DNA of 64,000 bases from Metabacillus sp. B2-18 (GTDB lineage Bacteria; Bacillota; Bacilli; Bacillales; Bacillaceae), in NCBI RefSeq assembly GCF_021117275.1, contig NZ_CP088245.1:5024001-5088000 (forward strand), in the 5' to 3' direction. The translations under genes were made by a program, and so were the position numbers. Each line of letters opens with the position of its first letter. Position 1 is the stretch's first letter. This document shows positions 7,020 through 17,083 of the stretch, piece after piece. The notes under the pieces are model-generated. The model ran no database searches and was not told where the DNA came from. It was given only the letters and a program-made list of their open reading frames with translations.

Positions 7020-8153
7020 TTGAGTAACAGCTTTTTATCTACATATACATTACCTAATGGAATAGAATTAAAAAACCGTCTCATCATGGCTCCAATGACT
7101 AACTTCTCTTCTCATCAAGATGGAACTGTAACTGAAGAAGAAGTAAATTACTATGCACGCCGTTCTAATGGAGTAAGCATGGTCATTACTGCTTGTGCCT
7201 ACGTTACGCCTAATGGCAAAGGATTTCATGGTGAATTTGGTGCAGATAAAGATGAAATGATCCCAAGCTTAGAAAAGCTGGCAACAAGAATTAAAGAGCA
7301 AGGTGCTAAAGCTGTTTTGCAAATTTTTCATGGCGGAAGAATGTGTCCTCCTGAATTAGTACCTAACGGTGAAATTGTTAGTGCAAGTGATATTCCAGCT
7401 GAAAACGGTGGGGTATCAACTGAAGAACCTGAGAAGAAACCAAGAGCCTTAACGGAAGCAGAGGTTGAGGATATCATTCAAGCCTTTGGCGAAGCAACAC
7501 GTCGTGCGATTAAAGCAGGCTTCGATGGAGTAGAAATTCATGGTGCTAATGGTTACTTAATTCAACAGTTTTTCTCTCCACACTCTAATAGACGTGAAGA
7601 TCGATTTGGTGGTAGCCTTGAAAAGCGAATGACTTTTCCTTTAGAAGTGGTTGATACAGTGAAAAAGGTTGTTCAAGAACATGCTAAAGAACCTTTTATT
7701 GTTGGCTACCGTTTTTCACCGGAAGAACCCGAAACACCTGGTATCGCAATGGATGAAACTCTAGCTCTTGTAGATGCTTTATCAAATAAAGGCCTTGATT
7801 ATCTACATGTATCATTATTTGATTTCTTCTCAACACCTAGAAGAGGTGTGGAAGATTTAACAAAAACTAGAATCTCTTATCTTCAGGAAACAATTAATGA
7901 TCGTGTACCACTAATTGGTGTAGGATCTATCTACTCAGCCGAGGATGCTCGTAAAGCCTTTGAAACAGGAGTACCTCTTCTTGCATTAGGAAGAGAACTT
8001 ATCATTGATCCTGATTGGGTTCAAAAGGTAACAGACGGCAAAGAGGACGAAATTGTTACAGAAATAAATAAAGATAAACAAAAGGAACTCGTTATTCCTG
8101 ACCCACTATGGAACGCGATTATCAATACACCAGGTTGGTTTCCTGGCGTTTAA
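7020..8153 (+). CDS. NADH:flavin oxidoreductase / old yellow enzyme family
   Basis: A 377-residue FMN-dependent ene-reductase-type protein. It starts at TTG 7020, set by an AAGGAGGAAG ribosome site about 8 bases upstream; no ATG fits. Family signs are the N-terminal LKNRLIMAPMTNFS, HGGRM, the active-site-type pair in VEIHGANGYLIQQFFSP (about 170-186), the FGGS motif and the C-terminal FMN-phosphate region (VGSIYS...LGRELI). Overall it resembles B. subtilis YqiG more than YqjM/NamA. Members reduce activated C=C bonds of enones and nitro compounds with NAD(P)H. Monocistronic, with a terminator downstream. Confidence 0.85.
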   Translation: MSNSFLSTYTLPNGIELKNRLIMAPMTNFSSHQDGTVTEEEVNYYARRSNGVSMVITACAYVTPNGKGFHGEFGADKDEMIPSLEKLATRIKEQGAKAVLQIFHGGRMCPPELVPNGEIVSASDIPAENGGVSTEEPEKKPRALTEAEVEDIIQAFGEATRRAIKAGFDGVEIHGANGYLIQQFFSPHSNRREDRFGGSLEKRMTFPLEVVDTVKKVVQEHAKEPFIVGYRFSPEEPETPGIAMDETLALVDALSNKGLDYLHVSLFDFFSTPRRGVEDLTKTRISYLQETINDRVPLIGVGSIYSAEDARKAFETGVPLLALGRELIIDPDWVQKVTDGKEDEIVTEINKDKQKELVIPDPLWNAIINTPGWFPGV

Positions 8154-8165
8154 TACTTATTATAT

Positions 8166-8202
8166 AAAATCACTCACGAATTCTATGTTCGTGAGTGATT
8201 TT
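8166..8202 (+). terminator. Terminator of the old yellow enzyme gene
   Basis: A perfect 15-bp stem, AAAATCACTCACGAA / TTCGTGAGTGATTTT, with a 7-base loop, 12 bases after the stop codon. Confidence 0.8.
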
Positions 8203-8319
8203 ATACCTCCTTAGCTCCTGTCATAATATATGTGTACCCCCTCACTTATTACGGTATATTTTTCCAATAGGTTATTTTATAATAGTAATAAAAAGCATCT
8301 TTTGAAAGAGGAAAATACG

Positions 8320-8487
8320 ATGAGCACAGAAAAAAAACCTCCTTTATTGGCATGGTTTGTTTTAATAGGTGGAGCATTATTCCTCATCAATGCCCTTCCT
8401 GGTTTCATTTTTTTATTTTTAATGAAATTTAATCAATCAGGTTTCTTTCATTTTTTTCACTCTTTTATCTTATCATTGCCCTTGTGA
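8320..8487 (+). pseudogene. Small membrane protein, probably frameshifted
   Basis: The start ATG 8320 follows AAAGAGG. It encodes a hydrophobic helix (PPLLAWFVLIGGALFLINAL) and then, after a run of seven T (8451-8457), a short tail ending at 8487. Adding one T to the run would restore a second hydrophobic segment (FYLIIALVIILGAIWAMKR) that matches the pattern of the next gene. The present 55-residue product is thus likely a truncated version of a two-helix protein. In the restored frame no stop is met before the next gene, so the ancestor may have been a single tandem-repeat protein, or a second indel lies between them. Function unknown; it precedes bceRSAB. Confidence 0.55.
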
Positions 8488-8567
8488 TCATTCTTGGTGC
8501 AATTTGGGCGATGAAGCGTTCTTTTGATAAGATTAAAAATTTTCATGTTTTGAAAAAGGAAACGAAC

Positions 8568-8858
8568 ATGCAAGATTCCCTACTAACTACCAGTACACCT
8601 TCAGAAAAAACATCAACAACAATCTGGCCATGGCTTGTTTTAATTCCTGGTGGCTTGCTACTCGTTAGTACAGGTCCTGGTATAATCATGTTGCCAATTA
8701 TGCCTTTGTTCTTAGCCGCAATGTCAACCGATTCAGGAGCCAATCCTGATTATGTACCTTTGCTCATTATCGTAATCGGATATGGACTGATGATTGGCTA
8801 TATCACTTTAGTTGTTCTAGCTATTAAAAAATTAAGAAAAAGAGAGAAATTAAACTAG
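8568..8858 (+). CDS. Small two-helix membrane protein (unknown)
   Basis: A 96-residue protein starting at ATG 8568 behind AAAAGGAAA. Two hydrophobic segments (about residues 20-50 and 63-86) end in a basic tail KKLRKREKLN, so the C-terminus is probably cytoplasmic. The first segment, PWLVLIPGGLLLVSTGPGI, parallels that of the preceding broken gene, which indicates a tandem duplication. Its stop codon is within 5 bases of the bceR start, so it is probably transcribed with bceRS. A role in bacitracin-type resistance is only suggested by position. Confidence 0.6.
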   Translation: MQDSLLTTSTPSEKTSTTIWPWLVLIPGGLLLVSTGPGIIMLPIMPLFLAAMSTDSGANPDYVPLLIIVIGYGLMIGYITLVVLAIKKLRKREKLN

Positions 8859-8862
8859 TAGT

Positions 8863-9558
8863 GTGGTGAAAATTTTGTTTAAACTTTTAGTTATTGAAGA
8901 TGATATGACCCTATTTAACGAAGTAAAAGACCGATTAGCTGGCTGGTCTTATGAGGTGCATGGGATTACTGATTTTAGCAAGGTCATGGAGGAGTTCATT
9001 TCTATTAATCCAGAGCTCGTCATCATTGATATACAGCTTCCTAAATTTGATGGATTTCATTGGTGCCGAATGATTAGATCACAATCAAATGTTCCAATTA
9101 TTTTTCTCTCTTCAAGAGATCACCCCACTGATATGGTGATGTCTATGCAGCTTGGTGCCGATGACTTTATTCAAAAGCCCTTTCACTTTGATGTTCTCAT
9201 TGCTAAAATTCAAGCGATTCTTCGCAGAGTTTATGATTATAGCATTGAACAGCTAACAGTGAAAACATGGTGCAATGCCACAGTTGATTTTGAAAGAAAT
9301 ACTGTGGTCAATGATGTTGGTTCTATAGAACTGACAAAAAATGAAATGTTTATCTTAAAAATATTAATTCAACATAAAAACAAGATTGTTAGCCGGGAGA
9401 ACATTATCAATCAGCTATGGGATGATAAGCGTTTTGTTAGTGATAATACATTAACTGTTAATGTAAATCGCTTGCGGAAACGGTTGGATGAGATTTCATT
9501 AGGAAGTTTTATTGAAACCAAAGTCGGACAAGGCTATATGGCCGTAGAAGAGGTATAA
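8863..9558 (+). CDS. bceR: BceR-type response regulator
   Basis: An OmpR-type regulator of 231 residues. Receiver domain with phosphoacceptor Asp56 in VIIDIQLPKFDG, the LGADDFIQKPF motif, and a C-terminal winged helix (SDNTLTVNVNRLRKRL, recognition region). The sequence is very close to B. subtilis BceR, including SRDHPTDMVMSMQLGADDF. The start is uncertain: GTG 8863 lacks a clear ribosome site, and TTG 8875 would give the MFKLLVIEDD start usual for BceR. With BceS it senses bacitracin-like peptides through the BceAB transporter and activates the bceAB promoter. It overlaps none of its neighbours; bceS starts 2 bases after its stop. Confidence 0.9.
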   Translation: MVKILFKLLVIEDDMTLFNEVKDRLAGWSYEVHGITDFSKVMEEFISINPELVIIDIQLPKFDGFHWCRMIRSQSNVPIIFLSSRDHPTDMVMSMQLGADDFIQKPFHFDVLIAKIQAILRRVYDYSIEQLTVKTWCNATVDFERNTVVNDVGSIELTKNEMFILKILIQHKNKIVSRENIINQLWDDKRFVSDNTLTVNVNRLRKRLDEISLGSFIETKVGQGYMAVEEV

Positions 9559-9560
9559 AC

Positions 9561-10565
9561 ATGATAAAAACATATCTTCTGGAGCGACGAAGCTGGATTG
9601 TCTTTTTTATTTTCCAAAACCTGCTTCTCCTTTTTATTGCCTATATTGACCCAAAAATTTCGCTACCATCTATAGTGTATGTAACCTTCTTAATGACCCT
9701 TATTTTACTCCTATTCCTTGCTTTTCGTTATCAAAAAGAAACAAAGTTTTATAAAGCTTTACAGGAACGGGAAAAAGATTTTGATTTAACGCGCTTAATG
9801 AAGCCTGACAGTCCGTTTGAGCAGATGATAGAAAGTAGTTTTATTGAGCAAATAGACTACTTAAAAACGATAGCCTCAAAAAATCAAGTCATGTTAGAGC
9901 AGGAAAAAGATGATTTATTATCATGGATTCATGAAGTGAAAACCCCTCTAACAGCCATGCATTTAATGGTTGAAAAAATAGAAGATGATACATTGAAATC
10001 CCAGATAACCTATGAGTGGCTTAGAATTCACTTACTTCTTGATCAGCAGCTTCATCAAAAACGATTGCTTTTTATTGAGAATGATTTGCTAATAGAAAGA
10101 ACAGACTTAGAAGCTTTGTTGTTTCAGGAACTAAAAACCTTACAATCATGGTGCATTCAAAAAGGAATTGGTTTTGATATCGATCTTCAAAAAACAGAAG
10201 TATTAAGCGATACAAAATGGCTTGCTTTCATTGTAAGACAGCTTCTAACAAATGCTGTTAAGTATAGTAAAAACTCTGATATTCATATTAAAAGCTATCA
10301 ACAAGATGAACATACATACTTACAAATACAAGACTTTGGTCGAGGAATAGATGTGAAAGATCTCCCTCGTATATTCGATAAAGGCTTTACCTCTACAACC
10401 AATCATGATGACCAATCAGCCACAGGAATGGGATTGTATCTCGCAAAAAAAGTAGCTAAACCCTTGTTAATTGAGATTACCATTCAATCCGAGGTGGGCG
10501 TAGGAACAACCATTATACTTACCTTTCCAAAAAGAAATGACTTTGTGAATGTAATGAGCATGTGA
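9561..10565 (+). CDS. bceS: BceS-type intramembrane-sensing histidine kinase
   Basis: A 334-residue kinase with two N-terminal membrane helices (about 13-29 and 37-56) joined by a very short loop and with no extracellular sensor domain, the hallmark of BceS-like kinases. Dimerisation/phosphoacceptor His124 lies in SWIHEVKTPLTAMHL; the ATPase domain shows QLLTNAVKYSK, DFGRGI and GMGLYLAKK. These kinases do not bind the peptide themselves but read the activity of the partner ABC transporter. The last codons overlap the palindrome at 10557-10582. Confidence 0.9.
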   Translation: MIKTYLLERRSWIVFFIFQNLLLLFIAYIDPKISLPSIVYVTFLMTLILLLFLAFRYQKETKFYKALQEREKDFDLTRLMKPDSPFEQMIESSFIEQIDYLKTIASKNQVMLEQEKDDLLSWIHEVKTPLTAMHLMVEKIEDDTLKSQITYEWLRIHLLLDQQLHQKRLLFIENDLLIERTDLEALLFQELKTLQSWCIQKGIGFDIDLQKTEVLSDTKWLAFIVRQLLTNAVKYSKNSDIHIKSYQQDEHTYLQIQDFGRGIDVKDLPRIFDKGFTSTTNHDDQSATGMGLYLAKKVAKPLLIEITIQSEVGVGTTIILTFPKRNDFVNVMSM

Positions 10566-10582
10566 CAACATTGTCACATGCT
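10557..10582. promoter_or_regulatory. BceR operator-like palindrome at the bceS/bceA junction
   Basis: A perfect inverted repeat with 12-base arms (AGCATGTGACAA and its complement) around CA. It contains TGACA-N4-TGTCA, close to the TnACA-N4-TGTAA pattern reported for BceR-like regulators. Its centre is about 72 bases upstream of the expected bceA transcription start, a normal place for an activator site. It also includes the bceS stop codon, and because T-rich sequence follows, it could double as a weak terminator. Confidence 0.65.
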
Positions 10583-10606
10583 TTTCTATTTTGTTAGATC
10601 AATCGA

Positions 10607-10635
10607 GGGAAAAGCTGATTTCCCTTTTTTATAAT
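10607..10635 (+). promoter_or_regulatory. bceA promoter (-10) overlapping a small terminator hairpin
   Basis: A consensus TATAAT at 10630-10635 has no good -35 (GGGAAA at 17-base spacing), as expected for a promoter needing an activator. The same stretch holds a hairpin GGGAAA / TTTCCC followed by six T, which would end bceRS transcripts. Transcription from about 10642 excludes the upstream ATG at 10634 as a start of bceA. Confidence 0.6.
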
Positions 10636-10693
10636 GAAGTTAGATGAGATGAAAGCTAAAGATAAATTCGTAATGAAAGGGAGTTATTCCATA

Positions 10694-11455
10694 ATGAATA
10701 TTTTAGAAGCAACGAAAATCCATAAAAGCTTTGGCAATAAGTTTAATAAACAAGAGGTTTTAAAGGGAATAGATATCACGATTAAACAAGGTGAGTTTGT
10801 TAGTATTATGGGGGCATCCGGTTCAGGGAAAACCACGCTACTGAATGTCCTTTCCTCCATTGACCGAGTCAGCAGTGGTTCTATTATGATCCAAGGCAAT
10901 GAAATGACGAAGCTTAAAGATAAACAACTTGCACAATTTCGAAAAAATCATTTGGGTTTTATTTTTCAAGATTATAATCTGTTAGATACTCTTACTGTGA
11001 AAGAAAACATCCTTCTTCCATTATCTATCACAAAAACACCTAAAAAAGAAGCTGATCAAAAGTTTCAAGACTTGGCTACTGCCTTAGGCATTTATGAACT
11101 AAAAGATAAATATCCAAATGAAATATCCGGTGGGCAAAAACAGCGAACATCTGCAGCAAGGGCGTTTATTCACCAACCGAGTATTATTTTTGCAGATGAG
11201 CCTACAGGAGCTCTTGATTCAAAATCTGCTTCAGATTTATTGCATAAGTTAAGTGAGTTAAATCAAAACCGTCAGTCTACCATTTTGATGGTCACACATG
11301 ATCCAACTGCGGCAAGCTTCTGTAATCGAGTGATTTTTATAAAAGATGGACAAATTTATACTCAATTAAATAAAGGTGCGCAAGATCGACAACGCTTCTT
11401 CCAGGATATTATCAAAACTCAAGGTGTATTAGGTGGTGTAAAATATGACCACTAA
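10694..11455 (+). CDS. bceA: BceA-type ABC transporter ATPase
   Basis: A 253-residue ATPase, the normal BceA length, using ATG 10694 behind AAAGGGAG. An in-frame ATG at 10634 lies inside the -10 hexamer and is rejected. Walker [10 protein letters not shown] at 40-48, signature ISGGQ at 144-148, Walker B IIFADEP at 164-170. With BceB it forms the transporter that both removes peptide antibiotics such as bacitracin from their lipid target and signals to BceS. It overlaps bceB by 11 bases, which suggests translational coupling. Confidence 0.9.
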   Translation: MNILEATKIHKSFGNKFNKQEVLKGIDITIKQGEFVSIMGASGSGKTTLLNVLSSIDRVSSGSIMIQGNEMTKLKDKQLAQFRKNHLGFIFQDYNLLDTLTVKENILLPLSITKTPKKEADQKFQDLATALGIYELKDKYPNEISGGQKQRTSAARAFIHQPSIIFADEPTGALDSKSASDLLHKLSELNQNRQSTILMVTHDPTAASFCNRVIFIKDGQIYTQLNKGAQDRQRFFQDIIKTQGVLGGVKYDH

Positions 11456-13391
11456 TCAGCTTATATTTAGAAGCTTAAAGAAAAATCTTAAGAACTATTA
11501 TCTCTATGCGTTTGCTTTAATTTTTAGTGTTGCTCTTTATTTTGCATTCGTTACCTTGCAATATGATCCCTCTATGGATGAAGCAAAGGGTACAGTCAAA
11601 GGAGCAGCAGCTGTTAAAACAGCATCCATTTTACTTGTAGCGATTGTGAGTATTTTCCTTTTATATGCAAACAACATTTTTATCAAAAGACGTAGTAAAG
11701 AAATAGGATTATTTCAATTGATTGGGATGACAAAAGCTGAAATCTTTCGGATTCTAAGTACAGAAAATCTTATTCTCTACTTCGGCTCTTTATCTATAGG
11801 CATCTTTATCGGCTTTTCTTTTTCAAAGCTAATTACCATGATTTTATATAAAACAACAGCGGTTGATGAGATTGCTACCTTGCATTTTTCTTGGCAAGCT
11901 CTTGTCCAAACGATTTTGATATTTGTGGCAATCTATCTGCTAATTATCGGAATGAACTCCTTATTTATTAAGAAGCAAAGCATTCTCTCTCTTTTTCGAG
12001 TAACTTCTACAACAGAAGGAAAAGTGAAGAAAATATCAGTTATAGAAACCATAATTGGGGTTTTAGGATTAGCTCTTATTATATTAGGCTATTATGTGTC
12101 TTCTAAATTATTTGGTGGGGATTTTACAACGATTAATGTGTTATTTTTTGCGATGACCTTTATTTTAGCTTCCGTAATTATTGGAACCTACCTTTTTTAT
12201 AAGAGCTCAGTCCGCTTTATTGCAAACATTATTAGAAGGAAAAAAGGTGGATATTTAAATATTAACGAGGTTTTATCTCTTTCTTCTATTATGTTTCGGA
12301 TGAAATCTAATGCTCTTTTACTTACCATTATTACAACTGTTTCAGCTCTAGCAATTGGCTTGCTGTCTCTCAGTTATATTTCTTATTATTCGGCTGAAAA
12401 GCAAGCACAAAATAGTGTTCCTGATGACTTTGCTATAACAAATGTTGAAGATGCAGATACGTTTAAAGATGAATTAGAGGCTTCTAATATAGCATATAAT
12501 GAAAAGAAAATGGAGGTTCTCCAAGTCAATACGAACCTATCGAATATTTTAGACGCTAAATTAGAAGGGTTAAATTACCATCCAAGTGCTATGCCAATGC
12601 CTGTTATTAGTGAGAAGGCACTTAAGGATATTGATGTTGCAGCAGATGAAACTCTTTTTACTGGCTATAATGATTTTCTGCAAAAGTTTATGAAAATGAA
12701 AAACTCCGGTCAAATTGAACTGAAGGGAAAAAATGAAGTCATTTCACAAAAGCTTATTGGAATAGAAAAACATTATCCTATTTCATGGTATTTTACCAGT
12801 GGTGGAACACCTACCGCAGTTGTTGACGAATCTACATTTGAGCGTTTAAAACAGGATCTTGAACAGGAAATACAAAGAGAATCTTCTATTTATATCGGGT
12901 TAAATATTAATGATGAAGGTAATATACAAAAAGCTAATGACCTTTTTCAAAAGCTGGGGTTTGACCAGAATGAAGCACATGATTCACAACTAGCTATGGC
13001 AAACGGTCAAAAGAGGACAATGGGGTTAGCGATGTTTATCGTCGGATTTTTAGGATTAACCTTTCTGATTACGTCAGGATGTATTCTTTACTTCAAACAA
13101 ATGGATGAAGGTGAAGATGAAAAACCAAATTATACGATCTTAAGGAAGCTTGGATATACTCAAGGAGATCTACTTAATGGAATTAGAATGAAACAAATTT
13201 ATAACTTCGGTATTCCATTGTTTGTTGGTTTACTTCATAGTTATTTTGCTGTTCAATCTGGATGGTTTTTATTTGGAACTGAGGTATGGACACCGATGAT
13301 TATGGTAATGGTTGTTTATACTGCGTTATATTCAATATTTGGTATTTTGTCTGTTTTACATTATAAAAAAGTGATAAAAGAAGCTTTATAG
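11445..13391 (+). CDS. bceB: BceB-type ABC transporter permease
   Basis: A 648-residue permease, close to the size of B. subtilis BceB. It has the family's layout: about ten hydrophobic segments and one large extracellular domain (about residues 305-530) between two of them, rich in polar sequence ([17 protein letters not shown] onward). FtsX-like motifs ([18 protein letters not shown] near 75-95 and [15 protein letters not shown] near 565) flank the helices. The extracellular domain is thought to recognise the peptide-lipid complex. Which peptide this copy handles cannot be read from sequence. Confidence 0.9.
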   Translation: MTTNQLIFRSLKKNLKNYYLYAFALIFSVALYFAFVTLQYDPSMDEAKGTVKGAAAVKTASILLVAIVSIFLLYANNIFIKRRSKEIGLFQLIGMTKAEIFRILSTENLILYFGSLSIGIFIGFSFSKLITMILYKTTAVDEIATLHFSWQALVQTILIFVAIYLLIIGMNSLFIKKQSILSLFRVTSTTEGKVKKISVIETIIGVLGLALIILGYYVSSKLFGGDFTTINVLFFAMTFILASVIIGTYLFYKSSVRFIANIIRRKKGGYLNINEVLSLSSIMFRMKSNALLLTIITTVSALAIGLLSLSYISYYSAEKQAQNSVPDDFAITNVEDADTFKDELEASNIAYNEKKMEVLQVNTNLSNILDAKLEGLNYHPSAMPMPVISEKALKDIDVAADETLFTGYNDFLQKFMKMKNSGQIELKGKNEVISQKLIGIEKHYPISWYFTSGGTPTAVVDESTFERLKQDLEQEIQRESSIYIGLNINDEGNIQKANDLFQKLGFDQNEAHDSQLAMANGQKRTMGLAMFIVGFLGLTFLITSGCILYFKQMDEGEDEKPNYTILRKLGYTQGDLLNGIRMKQIYNFGIPLFVGLLHSYFAVQSGWFLFGTEVWTPMIMVMVVYTALYSIFGILSVLHYKKVIKEAL

Positions 13392-13491
13392 TACGATGGC
13401 CCCTTACTTTTTGTTAATGGGTTCGGTTTTGAAGTGTAAAATTAGAAATACTGTACAGTAATTCGATGATAAATTAACAGATAATATGATT

Positions 13492-13528
13492 AAATGCTTG
13501 GAACATTGTGTCTCCAAGCATTTTTTTT
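13492..13528 (+). terminator. Terminator-like hairpin (shared with 35395)
   Basis: Stem AAATGCTTGGA / TCCAAGCATTT followed by a long T run. It lies 100 bases behind bceB and could end the bceAB message. The same stem sequence recurs at 35395-35432, also beside a four-unit repeat, so it may be part of a larger repeated element. Confidence 0.7.
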
Positions 13529-13555
13529 GCACTATATAGTTAATTCTTCTGAAAA

Positions 13556-13747
13556 ATAAACGGAAAAATTCCGTTTAAATTAGGAAAAACCAACATTTCT
13601 CATAAAATAAGGGGAATTTTTCCGCCTATTTGAACCAAATCTAAAGATTTGGTTATATTTATTGAAGTTAACCGTAATATATCCGCTTATATCGGCTATT
13701 TATGCACCTACTATATACCTTAAGCGGAATTCCTCCTCCTATTTATT
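13556..13747. repeat. Four-unit palindromic interspersed repeat, copy A
   Basis: Four short units near 13556, 13606, 13673 and 13721 follow the pattern AGCGGAA-TTTTTCCG-YYTATTT, each a small imperfect palindrome, about 50-65 bases apart. Related sets occur at 35151 and 48488. Otherwise the gene-free stretch 13392-14020 holds the hairpin at 13492, the operators at 13945-13994 and nothing else recognised. Confidence 0.65.
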
Positions 13748-13944
13748 CTTCCTATACCTTCACATCAACAATGAATATCATTAGATACTTTTCTTTCTAA
13801 ACTAATTTCAACTTAAATATCCAAAACCATACCACATTCAGTACATCAATCCCAATTATGCTGTTTTAATAAAAACAAATGGTAATTTTAGTATGTGCCG
13901 TTTGCTAATTAAAGTATTTGGGTAATTAAAATAATTTCGTATTG

Positions 13945-13994
13945 TTTGTTTAATTAATAAACAAAGTTTGCTATAATTAATACAAACGCTTACA
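13945..13994 (+). promoter_or_regulatory. Promoter region of GH43 gene: XylR-like operator, -10 and cre
   Basis: TTTGTTTA-N5-TAAACAAA (13945-13965) has the arm sequence and 5-base spacing of Bacillus XylR operators. TATAAT follows at 13972-13977, so the operator covers the promoter. A cre-like site, TACAAACGCTTACA (13981-13994), 12 of 14 against the CcpA consensus, lies just downstream of the start, where CcpA would block transcription. Together they predict xylose induction and glucose repression. Confidence 0.65.
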
Positions 13995-14020
13995 AATTAC
14001 TAATAGATAAGGAGATTAAA

Positions 14021-15001
14021 ATGAGTAAACTACCACAACCTAAACAACCTATCGTAGAACATATTTTTACTGCAGATCCTTCAGCACATGTATTTGAAGG
14101 CAAAATTTACATCTACCCTTCACATGACTTGGATCATAATGAACCTTCAAATGACAATGGTGATCAGTATAAAATGGAAGATTACCATGTATTATCAATG
14201 GATAACTTCGAATCTCCTTGTATTGATCATGGAGAGGTCCTTCATGTAAAGGACATTCCTTGGGCAAAGAAACAATTATGGGCACCTGATGCAGCATTCA
14301 AAAACAACACCTATTACTTATTTTTCCCGGCAAGAGATCATGATGATATTTTTAGAATTGGTGTTGCAACAAGCACAAATCCTGCTGGCCCTTTTACTGC
14401 TCAAGAGAGCTATATCCCAGGGAGTTTCAGTATAGATCCTGCAGTATTAGTAGATGATGACAACAAATCTTATATCTATTTCGGTGGTCTATGGGGAGGT
14501 CAGCTAGAAAAGTGGCAGACTGGAAAATTTAATCCAAATGGTGAAGGTCCTGCAGCATCAGAGCCAGCATTAGGTCCGATGGTAGCTGAGCTAGAGGATG
14601 ATATGCTTACATTCAAATCTGAACCTCAAGAAATCTCAATTGTTGATGAAGATGGTCATCCAATCCTAGCTGGAGATGAAGAGAGAAGATTTTTCGAAGG
14701 AGCTTGGGTCCACAAATATAATGATGAGTATTATCTTTCCTATTCAACGGGAACAACTCACTGCATCGTTTATGCAACAAGCAAAAACCCACAAGGTCCA
14801 TTCACGTATAAAGGAAAAATTCTTACTCCAGTAACAGGATGGACCACTCATCATTCAATTGTTCAGTTTGAAGATAAATGGTATCTATTTTATCATGATT
14901 GCTCTTTATCAGACGGAGTCGATCATAAACGCAGTGTGAAGTATGCAGAAATACACTACAATGAAGACGGCACTATTCAGACGATTGATCCTTATAAGTA
15001 A
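14021..15001 (+). CDS. Glycoside hydrolase family 43 enzyme, intracellular
   Basis: A 326-residue GH43 five-bladed propeller enzyme without a signal peptide, so it acts on imported oligosaccharides. Candidate catalytic residues are the general base Asp19 (TADPSAHVF), the pKa-modulating Asp139 (FSIDPAVLV) and the acid Glu226 (FFEGAWVHK). Start ATG has AAGGAG 6 bases upstream. Activity is probably beta-xylosidase or arabinofuranosidase on xylo-oligosaccharides: the neighbour is a secreted xylanase, and the promoter has an XylR-like operator and a cre. Exact substrate is not determinable here. Confidence 0.85.
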   Translation: MSKLPQPKQPIVEHIFTADPSAHVFEGKIYIYPSHDLDHNEPSNDNGDQYKMEDYHVLSMDNFESPCIDHGEVLHVKDIPWAKKQLWAPDAAFKNNTYYLFFPARDHDDIFRIGVATSTNPAGPFTAQESYIPGSFSIDPAVLVDDDNKSYIYFGGLWGGQLEKWQTGKFNPNGEGPAASEPALGPMVAELEDDMLTFKSEPQEISIVDEDGHPILAGDEERRFFEGAWVHKYNDEYYLSYSTGTTHCIVYATSKNPQGPFTYKGKILTPVTGWTTHHSIVQFEDKWYLFYHDCSLSDGVDHKRSVKYAEIHYNEDGTIQTIDPYK

Positions 15002-15010
15002 GATATTTAA

Positions 15011-15040
15011 GAACACTACAATGTGGTTATTGTAGTGTTC
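15011..15040 (+). terminator. Terminator of the GH43 gene
   Basis: A perfect 12-bp stem, GAACACTACAAT / ATTGTAGTGTTC, followed by TTTTACTTTTTT, 10 bases after the stop. Between here and 15366 no gene or clear signal is seen. Confidence 0.85.
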
Positions 15041-15366
15041 TTTTACTTTTTTATGGGAATATAAAGCTCTTACTGTAAGAGTGTTAGAGTGTTAGAATCA
15101 TAGAAAATATGGCATTGGTACTAGCTATGCCTTAATTAGACCAGAAGTAAGACTTTTCCTCTCTACTTCTTTGGCTTATCACTGCCAGAATGCTCATATA
15201 GTTATTCTCAACCTCCACATTTTCAAAGTCACTCTACTTTCACTTAGAACACCTGCTTCTCTATCTCCTTTTGAAAACTCCAAACATAGGAAAATTTTCA
15301 CAGATTAACTTCTTTACCTATAAAACAAATCGTTACTATTTTACTGAATTTATTAAATTGTAAAAT

Positions 15367-15411
15367 AACTTTGTTTATTTAGTAGCCAAACAAAGTTGAA
15401 GTTGTTATAAT
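15367..15411 (+). promoter_or_regulatory. Xylanase promoter region with inverted repeat
   Basis: AACTTTGTTT (15367-15376) and AAACAAAGTT (15388-15397) form a perfect inverted repeat with an 11-base spacer. The arms resemble XylR half-sites, but the spacer is longer than the usual 5. TATAAT follows at 15406-15411 with no good -35. A degenerate cre-like sequence (TGTAAGCCCTTACT, 15459-15472) lacks the central CG. A sugar-responsive regulator is likely, but which one is uncertain. Confidence 0.5.
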
Positions 15412-15564
15412 CAAATTCAGTTAGGGCTCACCTATACATAATTAACTTCCTGCAGAAATGTAAGCCCTTACTTGTTGGTTGAAATATATACAAAGGAGGT
15501 TCGTTAGAGTTATTCAGAAGCTGTTTTAGAAAGCCTTTCAAATCTATTTTAAAAAGGAGATTAA

Positions 15565-16725
<1,161 letters not shown>

Positions 16726-16738
16726 AATATTTTTAGGA

Positions 16739-16775
16739 AGAGAAGCTGTCTTACAACTATAAAGACAGCTTCTCT
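16739..16775 (+). terminator. Terminator of the xylanase gene
   Basis: A 14-bp stem, AGAGAAGCTGTCTT / AAGACAGCTTCTCT, directly after the xylanase. The remaining gap up to 17083 holds no recognised gene or operator. Confidence 0.75.
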
Positions 16776-17083
16776 CTTCTATAACCCCGTTTATATATTT
16801 CATCCCCTTCATCGGAAATAATCCATTCATTGCCCCTATGCGTTTTGTACCATTTAGACTAAACGCGTAAATTTTTTTTTACTTAAGCTGGTGAAATTAT
16901 ATATTTTCGCCTATATCAATTTACTCTATCTTCTGAAAATTAAGTATTTAGATATAAGTTTACTCTATATTTCCTGTAATTTTTTCAGTATTTATTAACC
17001 ATTCTTTTGAAGTATTCCACTATTATAAAATGTTCCTTGGAGACTAGTAATCTCTCAAAAAAATTAAAGGATGGATGTATCAA

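Noticed and set aside
10634..10693. ATG 10634 as the bceA start
   Set aside because: It overlaps the -10 hexamer TATAAT at 10630-10635, so it would not be in the transcript; ATG 10694 gives the usual BceA length.
13556..13747. CRISPR or tandem repeat at the four-unit elements
   Set aside because: Units are imperfect and palindromic and intervening sequence recurs only loosely; there are too few units and no cas genes.
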